DNA from: Pseudoxanthomonas winnipegensis | Lineage (GTDB): Bacteria; Pseudomonadota; Gammaproteobacteria; Xanthomonadales; Xanthomonadaceae | Reading direction: 5' to 3' | Length of the DNA: 64,000 bases | Assembly: GCF_004283755.1 (NCBI RefSeq) | Contig: NZ_SHMH01000004.1 | Location: 124,001-188,000 of the forward strand | Shown here: in pieces, positions 25,041-34,297 of the stretch | Position numbering within the stretch: the first letter of the stretch is position 1 | How the letters are laid out: every line of letters starts with the position of its first letter | Program-made: the position numbers and the translations under genes | Notes under the pieces: model-generated | What the model was told of the DNA's origin: nothing | The model's input: the letters and a program-made list of their open reading frames with translations, nothing else | The model's database searches: none

Positions 25041-26840
25041 TCACTCATCTCCGCTGACGCGCTCGCCCATCAGCTCGCGTTGCCGCTTCTCCAGCTCCTC
25101 GGCATAGCGCTTGCGCACGAAATTCTCGGACAGCACGCCGAGTACCTTGCGCTCGTCGTCGACCACGGCCAGTTCGTCGGCCTGGGTGGCGTCGAAGACC
25201 TTCATGATCGAGACGATGTCGGTGTCGGCGGTCAGTGCCGTGTCGCGGTGCTGGGCGTACTGCGCCACGGTGGCGTCCTCGCGCACGCGGTCGGCGTAGA
25301 CCGTCGACAGGGGCACCAGCCCGGCGTAGTGGCCGCCCTCGTCCTCCAGCACCACGCGCTGGGTCGAACCCAGCGGGAAGCGGCGACGGAACTCGGCCAC
25401 GCTGGTGTCCTGCAGGGTGTGGTTGGCGTCCTTTCGCATCATCTTGCCGGCCGACAGGTTGCGCACCCAGCCCACGTCGCGCGCGCTGCGGATGCTTTCC
25501 CCGCGCAGGTGCAGGCGCCAGGTCGAGAACGAATAGCCGAAGGCCTGGCGCACCACCGTGTTGGCCACCAGCACCGCCACCATTACCGCGGTGGTCAGCA
25601 CGAAATCGTGGGTGCCCTCCAGGATCAGCATGGCCATGGTCATCGGCGCGCCGACGATGGCCGCGGCCAGGGCCGCCATGCCCACCAATGCCGCGCCGGT
25701 GACGTCCACCACCGAGGCCTGGACCAGCTGGTTCATGCCCACCGCGAAGAACGCGCCGACCAGCGAGCCCATGAACAGCGAGGCGAAGAACAGGCCGCCG
25801 CGGAAGCCGAAACCCAGGCAGATGCCCGAAGCCAGGCACTTGAGCACCAGCAGCGTGGCCAGCAGCTGCAAGGTGTTGTCCCCGCCGATGTCCAGGTGCA
25901 GCGCGCCGTGTCCGGAGGACAGCACCTGCGGCGAGACCAGCGCCAGCGGGATCAGCAGCAGGCCGCCGATCACCGGCCGGCCCCAGATCGGCAGCTGGAT
26001 CTTGCCGACGCCGCGTTCGATCCCGGCCACCAGCCGCATCACCGCGATGCCGATCAGCGCGCAGGTCAGCCCCAGGGCGATGTAGATGGCGTAGTCGCGC
26101 GGCTCGAGCTGGTAGGCGGTGGCCGCCGGCAGCGTATAGGCCGACGCGCCCAGCGTGTCGGCCATGAACGCCCCGGCCAGTGCGGCGGCGGCCACCGGCG
26201 CCAGCGCCGAGGGCACGTAGGCGCCGATGACGATCTCGAAGGCGTAGAACGCCCCGGACAGCGGCGCGCCGAAGGCCGCGGCGATCGCCCCGGCCGCGCC
26301 AGCGCCGACCAGGGTGCGCATGTCGGTGCGGCGCACGCGCAGGATGCGGCCCAGCTGCGAACCGGCGCCCGAGCCCATCTGGGTGTAGGTGGCCTCCAGC
26401 CCGACCGAGGCGCCGAAGCCGTTGGACAGCAGCGTCTGCGCGGCGACGATCAGGTTGTCGCGCATCGACATGCGGCCGCCGTGCAGGGCGTTGGCTTCGA
26501 CCGAGTCGATCAGCGCGCGCTTGCGCCGCCGCGCGATGAGCGTCACCAGCCCGACCAGCAGGCCGCCCAGCGGCAGCACCAGCAGCTGGCTGAGGCTGAC
26601 ATGGTCGAGCATGCTCAGGCGCTGGTCCGGCGCCAGGCCGTACAGCCAGGCCTGCAGGCGATGGGCCATGCCGCTCTGCAGGACGGTCAGCGCCGCGGCG
26701 ATCAGCCCGACCAGCGCGGCCAGGCCGATGAACCACAGGTCGCTGGCGCGGAACTGGCGGCGCAGCCAGTCCAGCGGACGGTGCGCCTGCATGCCGCACC
26801 AGTGCGCCAGCGGCTGCAGCCTATCGGCGAGGCCTTGCAT
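25041..26840 (-). CDS. ClC-family chloride channel/transporter with C-terminal CBS domains
   Basis: An inner-membrane ClC protein of 599 residues from the ATG at 26838-26840; a TTG 38 codons further upstream is possible but adds an Arg/Pro-rich tail. About ten hydrophobic segments are followed by two CBS domains (from AGKMMRKDANHTLQDTS to the end). The gating-glutamate motif reads GLEATYTQMG (GxE kept). The usual GSGIP loop is not recognisable, and at the proton-glutamate position of ClcA the sequence has FEI where ClcA has IEE. Channel or exchanger mode is therefore open. It is divergent from relA. Confidence 0.86.
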   Translation of the reverse strand: MQGLADRLQPLAHWCGMQAHRPLDWLRRQFRASDLWFIGLAALVGLIAAALTVLQSGMAHRLQAWLYGLAPDQRLSMLDHVSLSQLLVLPLGGLLVGLVTLIARRRKRALIDSVEANALHGGRMSMRDNLIVAAQTLLSNGFGASVGLEATYTQMGSGAGSQLGRILRVRRTDMRTLVGAGAAGAIAAAFGAPLSGAFYAFEIVIGAYVPSALAPVAAAALAGAFMADTLGASAYTLPAATAYQLEPRDYAIYIALGLTCALIGIAVMRLVAGIERGVGKIQLPIWGRPVIGGLLLIPLALVSPQVLSSGHGALHLDIGGDNTLQLLATLLVLKCLASGICLGFGFRGGLFFASLFMGSLVGAFFAVGMNQLVQASVVDVTGAALVGMAALAAAIVGAPMTMAMLILEGTHDFVLTTAVMVAVLVANTVVRQAFGYSFSTWRLHLRGESIRSARDVGWVRNLSAGKMMRKDANHTLQDTSVAEFRRRFPLGSTQRVVLEDEGGHYAGLVPLSTVYADRVREDATVAQYAQHRDTALTADTDIVSIMKVFDATQADELAVVDDERKVLGVLSENFVRKRYAEELEKRQRELMGERVSGDE

Positions 26841-27017
26841 CAATACGCACGCGAACGGTCCCTGCCTGTGTACGCGCAGACCGGCGCGGCGCAGGGATGC
26901 GCGGGGCGCCGGGGGCGGATCGCACGGTGTGTGCGCGGCATGGGTGTTCTTCAACGAGGGGCAGGCCGTTAGTGTAGTCGTACCCTTCGATCCCCACCGT
27001 GTGATGGTGCACGCCTG

Positions 27018-29189
27018 ATGTCCGTTTCACCGACGCTGCCGCTGTCCGCCTCCGACGCCGCCCTGTCCGTGCTGCCCGCCGGCCTGCGCGACCAGGTCGA
27101 GCCCGCCCTGGCCCAGCCCGGCGCGCAGGACGGCATGCCCGATCCGTGGCCGGTGCTGGCCAACACTCTGGCGACCCTGGCCGGGCTGTCCGCCGATGCC
27201 GAGGTGCTGGGCGCCGCCCTGCTGTTCGGCCTGCCGGGCCTGCAGCCGGCGCTGCTGGGGACGCTGCGCACGCGCCATCCCGGCCTGCCGGCGCTGCTGG
27301 ATGGCCAGGCCGCCGCCGCGCAGGTCTGGGCGCTGCATGCCGAGCCGGCCTCGGCGCGCAACACCGAAGGCCTGCGCCGGCTGCTGCTGGCCATGGTCCA
27401 CGACCTGCGCGTGGTGCCGATCCTGCTGGCGCGGCAGCTGGCGCGCATGCGCACGGCCGCGACGCTGCCGGCCGACCAGCGCCGCGAGCTGGCCCTGCTG
27501 ACCCGCGACATCCATGCGCCGCTGGCCAACCGGCTCGGCATCTGGCAGCTGAAGTGGGAGCTGGAAGACCTTTCCTTCCGCTACCTGCAGCCGGACACCT
27601 ACCGCTCCATCGCCGCGCAGCTGGACGACAAGCGCGGCGGGCGCGAGCGCTACATCGAGCAGGTCAAGGCGAACCTGCGGCAGACCCTGGCCGCGCACCA
27701 CATCGCCGCCGAAGTCAGCGGCCGGCCCAAGCACATCTACAGCATCTGGAAGAAGATGCAGCGCAAGCAGGTGGCGCTGGACGAGCTGTTCGACCTGCGT
27801 GCCGTGCGCATCGCGGTCAGCGACGTGGCCCAGTGCTACGCGGCGCTGGGCGTGGTGCATGCGCTGTGGACGCCGATCCCGTCGGAGTTCGACGACTACA
27901 TCGCCCGGCCCAAGGCCAACGACTACCGCTCGCTGCACACCGCCGTGATCGGCCCGGAAGGGCGCGCGCTGGAGGTGCAGATCCGCACCCACGAGATGCA
28001 CGCCCAGGCCGAGCTGGGCGTGGCCGCGCACTGGCGCTACAAGGAGGGCGGCGGCGATGCCGCCTTCGACCGCAAGATCGCCTGGATGCGCCGGCTGCTG
28101 GAGCATGCCGGCGACAGCGAAGCGGGCGATACGGCCAAGGCCGAGGCCGCGCTGGGCGGGGAGTTCGCCGCCGAGCTGGCCGAGGACCGCATCTATACGC
28201 TCACGCCCAAGGGCGAAGTGATCGACCTGCCGCGCGGCGGCACGGTGCTGGATTTCGCCTACCACGTGCACACCATGGTCGGGCACCGCACGCGCGGGGC
28301 CAAGGTCAACGGCCGCATCGTGCCGCTGGGCCACGTGCTGCGCAGCGGCGACCGCGTGGAGATCATGACCGCCAAGACCGGCGAGCCCAAGCGCGACTGG
28401 CTGCTGCCGGCCAACGGCTTTCTGGCCAGCGCGCGTTCGCGCGACAAGGTGCGCGCGTATTTCCACAAGCTCGACCGCGCCGGCAACATCGCCGCCGGCA
28501 AGGAGCTGCTGGAGCGCGAGCTCAAGCGCCTGCATCTGCATCAGCTGGACCTGGGACCGGCGCTGCGCAAGTTCCGCGCCGAGACCGCCGAGGAGCTGTA
28601 CATCCAGGTGGCCCTGGGCGACACCGGCCCCAGCCAGGTCGCCCGTGCGCTGCAGGAAGAGCAGCGTGCGCAGGCCGGCGACGGCCCGCTGCCGCCGCAG
28701 AATCCGATCCGCCGCCCCGTGCAGCGCGCCCCCGGCGCGGACAAGTCGCGTTTCACCGTGCAGGGCGTGGGCAATCTGCTGGTGCAGCTGGCCAAGTGCT
28801 GCCAGCCGGTGGCCGGCGAACCCATCGTCGGCTACCTCACCCGCGGCCGCGGCGTCACCGTGCACCGGCGCGACTGCGCCGCGCTGCGCCGGCTGGCCGC
28901 CCAGCATCCGCAGCGCGTGCTGCCGGTGGAGTGGGGCGTGGCCGGCGGCGGCTACGAGGTCGATGCGCTGATCAGCGCCATCGACCGCAAGTGGCTGCTC
29001 AAGGACATCACCACGCTGATCGCGCAGGAGGATGCGCACGTGCTGGACATCCACAGCGACAGCGCCGGCGGCGCCGGCAAGATCCGCTTCCGGCTGAGGC
29101 TGAAGGTCTCCGACTACGGTCAGCTTTCCACCCTGCTGGGCAAGCTGGACGCGTTGCCCGGCGTGCAGGACGCGCGTCGCGCCGGCTGA
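27018..29189 (+). CDS. relA: RelA-type (p)ppGpp synthetase
   Basis: Makes the alarmone (p)ppGpp when ribosomes meet uncharged tRNA. It is 723 residues. The N-terminal HD-like domain lacks the hydrolase HD motif (around residues 115-145 it reads RNTEGLRRLLLAMVHDLRVV), so it is a synthetase only. The synthetase domain at about 225-345 has GRPKHIYSIWKKM, DLRAVRI and the substrate loop YIARPKANDYRSLHTAV. The TGS domain is at about 390-450 (DRIYTLTPKGEVIDLPRGGT), a zinc-finger-like CCQPVAGE region follows, and the ACT domain ends the protein. SpoT would be elsewhere in the genome. Confidence 0.96.
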   Translation: MSVSPTLPLSASDAALSVLPAGLRDQVEPALAQPGAQDGMPDPWPVLANTLATLAGLSADAEVLGAALLFGLPGLQPALLGTLRTRHPGLPALLDGQAAAAQVWALHAEPASARNTEGLRRLLLAMVHDLRVVPILLARQLARMRTAATLPADQRRELALLTRDIHAPLANRLGIWQLKWELEDLSFRYLQPDTYRSIAAQLDDKRGGRERYIEQVKANLRQTLAAHHIAAEVSGRPKHIYSIWKKMQRKQVALDELFDLRAVRIAVSDVAQCYAALGVVHALWTPIPSEFDDYIARPKANDYRSLHTAVIGPEGRALEVQIRTHEMHAQAELGVAAHWRYKEGGGDAAFDRKIAWMRRLLEHAGDSEAGDTAKAEAALGGEFAAELAEDRIYTLTPKGEVIDLPRGGTVLDFAYHVHTMVGHRTRGAKVNGRIVPLGHVLRSGDRVEIMTAKTGEPKRDWLLPANGFLASARSRDKVRAYFHKLDRAGNIAAGKELLERELKRLHLHQLDLGPALRKFRAETAEELYIQVALGDTGPSQVARALQEEQRAQAGDGPLPPQNPIRRPVQRAPGADKSRFTVQGVGNLLVQLAKCCQPVAGEPIVGYLTRGRGVTVHRRDCAALRRLAAQHPQRVLPVEWGVAGGGYEVDALISAIDRKWLLKDITTLIAQEDAHVLDIHSDSAGGAGKIRFRLRLKVSDYGQLSTLLGKLDALPGVQDARRAG

Positions 29190-29274
29190 GCGCAGCTTTC
29201 AAAGCGCTTTTGCCACACGGGAAGCGCGCCTCCGGCTGCGCCGCCGCGCAGCTGTTCCACCGCAGCTTTAGGCC

Positions 29275-29402
29275 CCCGCCCTTTCGTGCGTAGCACGAAG
29301 GGGAGGGCTGGGGAGGGGTGCTTTTTTGCTCTTGCACTTCAGGCGCCGCGCGAAAAGCACCCCCTCCCAACCTCCCCCTGCCCGCGCGGGCAAGGGGAGG
29401 GG
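29275..29402. repeat. GC-rich fold-back repeat block B
   Basis: Second copy of the block at 24876-25022 in the same orientation (CCCTTTCGTGCGTAGCACGA, GGGGAGGGCTGGGGAGGGG, then CACCCCCTCCCAACCTCCCC), without the extended G-run. The gap 29190-29593 also holds a degenerate TTCGCGGGAATGACGG repeat end at 29489-29505 and otherwise nothing recognisable. Together the two blocks bracket the ClC gene and relA. Confidence 0.85.
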
Positions 29403-29593
29403 CAGATGACCTCTTTGATCATCGTTCCCGTGGACTTAGGAAACCCAGCCTTGTGCACGCAGCGCGAGAGGCATTGGATCCACCGTGTTCGCGGGAATGA
29501 CGGTGGATCTCGGTGCCCCGCCTTCTCCCGCAAATCTGCCGTTCAGCATAGGGAACGGCTTGTCACGTGGGCTGGCGGATACTGCCGCGCGTG

Positions 29594-31168
29594 ATGGAGC
29601 CGCACGACCGATTGCCTGACGGCAGGATCGAACCGCGCATCGACTGGCAGGCCACGCCAGGCGAGCCGGATCGCGTGCGCCCGCTGCCGGTTCCGCGCCA
29701 GACCCGGCGCTGGCCGTGGATCCTGGGTGCGGCCGTGCTCGCGCTTCTGGTCGCGGCGGTGGCGCTGCGCCAGCCGATCGCCGATCGGCTCTGGCAAGGC
29801 ACGCGCGTGCAGGCCCTGCTCGACCAGGGCGAGGCGGCGCTCAAACAGGGCCGGCTGAGCGCGCCGGACGGCAGCGGCGCGCGCCAGCGTTTCGAGGCCG
29901 CGCTGGCGCTGGACAACGACCGCAGCGAGGCACGCGACGGCCTGGCCCGCGTCGGTCGCGCCGCGATCGGTCAGGCGCGCGCCGCGCTGGATGCAGGCGA
30001 CCTCGCAGGTGCGGGCGCGGCACTGGACCTGGCCCGCCAACTGCAGGTACCGCGCGCCGACGCCGACGCGATCGCGGCCGAACTGCGCCAGCGCGAGGCC
30101 CGCGCCGCAGGTATCGGCACGCTGCTGGCCCAGGCCGTGGCCGCGCGTGCGGCCGGGCGCATCGTCGGTGGCGACGATGCCGCGCTGCCGCTATTCCAGC
30201 GCGTGCTGGCGCTGCAGCCGGACAACACCACCGCGCTGGAGGGCCGCGAGGATCTGTTGTCCGACCAGCTGCAGCAGGCGCGCCGTGAACTGGCCGCCGG
30301 GGAGTTGGCCCAGGGCGCGCAGCTGATCGAGCAGGTGCGCGGCTTCGACGCCGGCCACTTCGACCTGCCGGCCGCGCGCGCGCAGCTGGCGCGCGCCCTG
30401 GACGATCAGCGTCGCCAGGCCGAAGCCGATCTGCGCCGCGGCCGCTTGGAAGCGGCGCTGGAGCGCTACCGCGCCGTCCTCGCCGCCGCGCCCGGCGATG
30501 CCGCCGCCACGAGTGGCGTGCAGCAGGTCGCCCGGGCCTACGCCGAGGACGCAGAGCGGCAGGCGGCGGATTTCGATTTCGAGCAGGCGCGCGCCGCGCT
30601 GGCCCAGGCCCGCGCGCTGGCGCCGCAGTCGTCGGCCGTGGCCGAGGCCACGCGCGCGATCGAGCGCGCCCAGCGCAGCCAGGCGCGGATGGAGCACGCC
30701 GCGCCACCCTCGCCGCAGCGCCAGCGCCGCGTGATCGCCCTGCTGGAAGAGGCCGAACGCGCCCAGGCCCGCGGCGACTGGGTCGACCCGCCGGGCGAAA
30801 GCGCCTACGACAAGCTGCGCGCCGCCCAGGCGCTGGCGCCGGACGACGCGGCCGTGCGCCGCGCCGCGCAACGCCTGCTGCCCAACGTGCAGGGCTGCGT
30901 GAGCCGCGCGCTGGCCGCCAACCGCGTGCGCGCCGCGCAGACCTGCCTGGACGCCTGGCAGGCGATGGCGCCGGGCGATGCCAGCCTGGCGGCGGCGCGC
31001 CGGCAGCTGGCGATGCGCTGGATCGACATCGGCAGCGAGCGCCTGGGCGCCGGCGAGCTGGGCGTGGCCAGCGAGGCCCTGCAGCGCGCCCGCGGCCTGG
31101 ACCGCAGCGCGCCGGGGCTGGCCGACTTCGCCGCGCGCATCGCCCACGCCCGCGCCGGAGGCGGCTGA
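29594..31168 (+). CDS. Membrane-anchored helical-repeat (TPR-like) protein
   Basis: 524 residues; not recognised beyond its architecture. A cytoplasmic N-terminus of about 40 residues (basic, RQTRRW) precedes one transmembrane segment WILGAAVLALLVAAVAL, then about 450 residues of Ala/Arg/Leu-rich helical repeats of TPR type (FEAALALDNDRSEARDGLARV, ALERYRAVLAAAPGDAAATS, LRAAQALAPDDAAVRRAAQR). It has one pair of cysteines near 435-450. The EcsC-family gene begins 2 bases after its stop, so the two are surely co-translated. A scaffold role at the membrane is a guess. Confidence 0.72.
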   Translation: MEPHDRLPDGRIEPRIDWQATPGEPDRVRPLPVPRQTRRWPWILGAAVLALLVAAVALRQPIADRLWQGTRVQALLDQGEAALKQGRLSAPDGSGARQRFEAALALDNDRSEARDGLARVGRAAIGQARAALDAGDLAGAGAALDLARQLQVPRADADAIAAELRQREARAAGIGTLLAQAVAARAAGRIVGGDDAALPLFQRVLALQPDNTTALEGREDLLSDQLQQARRELAAGELAQGAQLIEQVRGFDAGHFDLPAARAQLARALDDQRRQAEADLRRGRLEAALERYRAVLAAAPGDAAATSGVQQVARAYAEDAERQAADFDFEQARAALAQARALAPQSSAVAEATRAIERAQRSQARMEHAAPPSPQRQRRVIALLEEAERAQARGDWVDPPGESAYDKLRAAQALAPDDAAVRRAAQRLLPNVQGCVSRALAANRVRAAQTCLDAWQAMAPGDASLAAARRQLAMRWIDIGSERLGAGELGVASEALQRARGLDRSAPGLADFAARIAHARAGGG

Positions 31169-31170
31169 GC

Positions 31171-32031
31171 ATGGCCCGCGCACAGCCGCTGGTCGGCGAA
31201 CTCATCCCGGCAGGCCAGGCCGGCACGCTCGGCCCGCACGAGCTCGAACAGCTGCGCCAGGCCGTGCGCAGGCTGGAACACCCCAGCTTCGGCGCGCGCG
31301 TGGCCAACTTGGTCGGCGCACCGGTGGAGCGGCTGGTCGGCTTCCTGCCGCGTCGGGCCCATGCGCTGATCGCCGCGGCCACACGCAAGGCCATCGGCGC
31401 GGCCCTGCGCCTGTCGCTGACCACGCTGGACACGCGCGTGCCGGCCGAAGGCGCGCGCAAGTCCTCGGACTGGTGGCACCTGGGCGCGACCTCGGCCACC
31501 GGCGCGTTCGGCGGCGCGTTCGGCCTGACCGCGCTGGCGATCGAGCTGCCGCTGACCACCACGATCATGCTGCGCTCCATCGCCGACATCGCCCGCAGCG
31601 AGGGCGCCGACCTCAACGACCCGGCCGTGCGCCTGGAATGCGTGCGTGTGCTGGCGATGGGCGGGCCGTCGTCGGCCGACGACGCGACCGAGGTCGGCTA
31701 CTACGCCGCGCGCGAGGCGATGAGCCGCATGGTCGCCGACGCGGCCACGCACGTGGCCCGCCACGGCCTGCAGAAGGAAGGCGCGCCGGTGCTGGTCGGC
31801 CTGGTCAAGGCGATCGCCGAGCGCTACTCGATCCAGGTCAGCGAGAAGGCCGCCGCGCAGTGGATGCCGGTACTGGGCGCGCTGGGCGGGGCGACGGTCA
31901 ACGCCGTGTTCACCGACCACTTCCAGAGCATGGCCCGCGGCCACTTCGTCGTCCGCCGCCTCGAACGCCTGCACGGCCCGGAGACGGTGCGCGTGGCGTA
32001 TGAGGCGCTGGCGCGACTGATGGAGGAGTGA
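31171..32031 (+). CDS. EcsC-family protein
   Basis: 286 residues of the EcsC family, named after the third gene of the Bacillus ecs operon; molecular function unknown. It has an amphipathic N-terminus, WWHLGATSATGAFGGAFGLTALAIELPLTTTIMLRSI (Gly/Ala-rich hydrophobic core, residues 95-135), ECVRVLAMGG, and a second hydrophobic stretch WMPVLGALGGATVNAVFTDHF, which together are the usual EcsC hallmarks. It directly follows the TPR-like gene. It may associate with the inner membrane. Confidence 0.85.
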   Translation: MARAQPLVGELIPAGQAGTLGPHELEQLRQAVRRLEHPSFGARVANLVGAPVERLVGFLPRRAHALIAAATRKAIGAALRLSLTTLDTRVPAEGARKSSDWWHLGATSATGAFGGAFGLTALAIELPLTTTIMLRSIADIARSEGADLNDPAVRLECVRVLAMGGPSSADDATEVGYYAAREAMSRMVADAATHVARHGLQKEGAPVLVGLVKAIAERYSIQVSEKAAAQWMPVLGALGGATVNAVFTDHFQSMARGHFVVRRLERLHGPETVRVAYEALARLMEE

Positions 32032-32094
32032 GCGAAGAGAAGTGAGGCGTGAGCGGAAGCGAGCGCCTGCATTCGCTCACTCACTCATCTCCCC

Positions 32095-34200
32095 TCACTC
32101 CTGCTCCAAAAACAGCCGCCTCACCGTCGCGCGCGCCGCGTCCAGCGAGAAGTGCCGGCGCACATTGTCCAGCCCGTTGTCGGACAGCTGGCGCCACAGC
32201 GCGGCGTCGCCGTCCAGGCGCAGTACGGCGTCGGCGAAGGCCTGGGGCGTGTCGGCGACCAGCACATCCAGCCCGTCGCGCAGGTGCATGCCTTCGACCG
32301 CGATCGAGGTCGCCACCACCGGCAGGCCGTGGGCCATGGCCTGGTTGACCTTGCCCTTGACCCCGGCGCCGAAGCGCAGCGGCGCCAGCGCGATGCGGCT
32401 GGTGTCCAGCAGCGACTGCAGGTCGGGCACGTGGCCGTGGACGATGAGATGGGCGCCGGCCAGGCGCCGCACCTGCGGCGGCGGGTCCATGCCCACCACG
32501 TGCAGGCGCAGGCGCGGGGCGCGGGCCAGGATCAGCGGCAGCACCTGCTCGCCGAACCACACCACCGCATCGACATTGGGCGGGTGGTGGAAGCCGCCGA
32601 CGAACAGCAGATCGGCGCGGTCCTCGAACGCACCGCCGGGCGTGGCCGGGCGATGCAGGTTGGACAGGATCTCCACGCGCACCTGCGGCGCCACGCGCGC
32701 CAGTTCCTCGGCCTCGACCGGGCTGACCACCACGGTGGTGTCGGCCGCGGCCATCACCGCCAGTTCGCGCGCCTGGGTGGCCTGCGCCTGGCGCAGCATG
32801 GCCGCATCGCCGCCGGTCTGCGCGCCGCGCTGCTCGCGCAGGTAGTGCAGGTCCACGGTGTCGAACACCACCTTGGCCTGCGGCGCATGCGTGCGCAGCA
32901 GCGGCACCACCGCGTCGGCCACGTAGTGGCGGCACACCATCGCCGTGGTAAAGCGCGCGCCGTGCTGGCGCAGGAAGCGCGGCAGGGCCGTGGCGAACGG
33001 CGCGTACCAGACCTCCACGCCCATGGCCTGCAGCGCCTGCGTATAACCCGGCACATGGGCCAGGTCGGCGGCGACGAACACCACGTGCGCGCCTTCCTCC
33101 TGCAGCAGCGCGATCAGGTTGACCAGGCGCAGCGAGGCCGAGTCGCGGTCCGGCCGCGGCGTCATCGAATCGATCAGCAGCACCTGGCGCTGGTGCGCGT
33201 GCAGGCTGGCGGGCGAGGGTTCGCTGCGCTGGGTCGGATGGGCCTGCAGCGTGGCCTGCCACTTGTCGGCGAACACGGCGGCGTTGCGCACCTGGTAGGC
33301 CTTGATGCCACTGCCGGTGTCGTTGCCGGCGGTGGCGCCTTCGCGGTGCACGACCACCGAGGCCGGCTGGTACAGCACGCGCCGGCCGGCCGCGCGCACG
33401 GCGAAGGCCAGGTCGGTGTCCTCGTAATAGGCCGGCGCGTAGCGGGTGTCGAAGCCGCCGACCTGTTCGAACAGCGCGCGCGGGATCGCCACCGCGGCGC
33501 CGGAGAGGTAATCGGCCGCGCGAACATAGTCATAGCGCGGGTCGTCGGGCGGGTCGAAGCGGCCGTAGTTCCAGGCCGAGCCATCGGCGAACACCACGCC
33601 GCCGGCCTCCTGCAGGCGGCCGTCCGGATAGACCAGCTTCGCCCCGGCCAGCCCGGTGCCCGGATGGGTGTCGAAGGTGCCCAGCAGCGCCTCCAGCCAG
33701 CCGGGCTGGGGCAGGGTGTCGTTGTTGAGGAAGACCAGGTAGCGTCCGCGCGCCAGCGCCGCGCCGTCGTTGCAGGCGGCGATGAAGCCGCCGTTGCGCG
33801 GGCGCAGGTGGTAGCGCAGGCCCTGCACCTGCGGCAGGCAGGCGGCGGTGTCGTCGGGCGAGCCGTCGTCGACCACGATGATCTCCACCGGCAGCGCCGG
33901 CGGCCGGGCGGCCAGCGCGCGCAGGCAGTCCAGGGTCATCTGCAGCTGGCCGTAGACCGGGATGACCAGGCTGGCCAGCGGCGCCTCGGCGGCCGGCACG
34001 GCGAAGGGCGAGAACGGCTGCGAGGCCGGCAGCCACAGCGGCCGGGCCGGGGCGGGGCGGTTCAGGGCGCCGGCCAGGCGCTGCCAGGCGCGGCGGGCGG
34101 TCGGGGCCAGGCCGCGGCTGCGCGCGCTGGCGATGACGCGCCGCAGGGTGGAGGCCGCGCGCGTCCAGGCAAAGCGCGCCTCATCCCACAACATCCTCAT
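32095..34200 (-). CDS. Two-domain glycosyltransferase (GT2 plus GT4-like)
   Basis: 701 residues. The N-terminal GT2 domain, about 78-310, shows LASLVIPVYGQLQMTLDCLR, the nucleotide-binding VVDDGSPDD, FLNNDTLPQPGW with the DxD-like NND, and GGFDTRYAPAYYEDTDLAF. The C-terminal domain, about 345-700, is a GT-B fold of GT4/GT1 type: PPNVDAVVWFGEQVLP, VHGHVPDLQSLLDTSRIALAPLRFGAGVKGKVNQAMAHG in parts, and GLPVVATSIAVEGM. Such fusions act in O-antigen, capsule or glycoprotein assembly, but no other polysaccharide genes are near. It converges on the EcsC gene. Confidence 0.87.
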   Translation of the reverse strand: MRMLWDEARFAWTRAASTLRRVIASARSRGLAPTARRAWQRLAGALNRPAPARPLWLPASQPFSPFAVPAAEAPLASLVIPVYGQLQMTLDCLRALAARPPALPVEIIVVDDGSPDDTAACLPQVQGLRYHLRPRNGGFIAACNDGAALARGRYLVFLNNDTLPQPGWLEALLGTFDTHPGTGLAGAKLVYPDGRLQEAGGVVFADGSAWNYGRFDPPDDPRYDYVRAADYLSGAAVAIPRALFEQVGGFDTRYAPAYYEDTDLAFAVRAAGRRVLYQPASVVVHREGATAGNDTGSGIKAYQVRNAAVFADKWQATLQAHPTQRSEPSPASLHAHQRQVLLIDSMTPRPDRDSASLRLVNLIALLQEEGAHVVFVAADLAHVPGYTQALQAMGVEVWYAPFATALPRFLRQHGARFTTAMVCRHYVADAVVPLLRTHAPQAKVVFDTVDLHYLREQRGAQTGGDAAMLRQAQATQARELAVMAAADTTVVVSPVEAEELARVAPQVRVEILSNLHRPATPGGAFEDRADLLFVGGFHHPPNVDAVVWFGEQVLPLILARAPRLRLHVVGMDPPPQVRRLAGAHLIVHGHVPDLQSLLDTSRIALAPLRFGAGVKGKVNQAMAHGLPVVATSIAVEGMHLRDGLDVLVADTPQAFADAVLRLDGDAALWRQLSDNGLDNVRRHFSLDAARATVRRLFLEQE

Positions 34201-34297
34201 CAGAACTCAACTCCGGCTGATCGGGCGGAAGGCCGCGCGGCCGGCCGCGTGCGGGGCTGCGCTAGACTCTCCTGTCCTTTTCATTGTCGCACCACCT

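Noticed and set aside
21008..25048. Very long open frame (over 1300 codons) on the minus strand opposite hrpA
   Set aside because: High GC leaves few stop codons in antisense frames; hrpA on the plus strand has full domain conservation and the antisense product has none.
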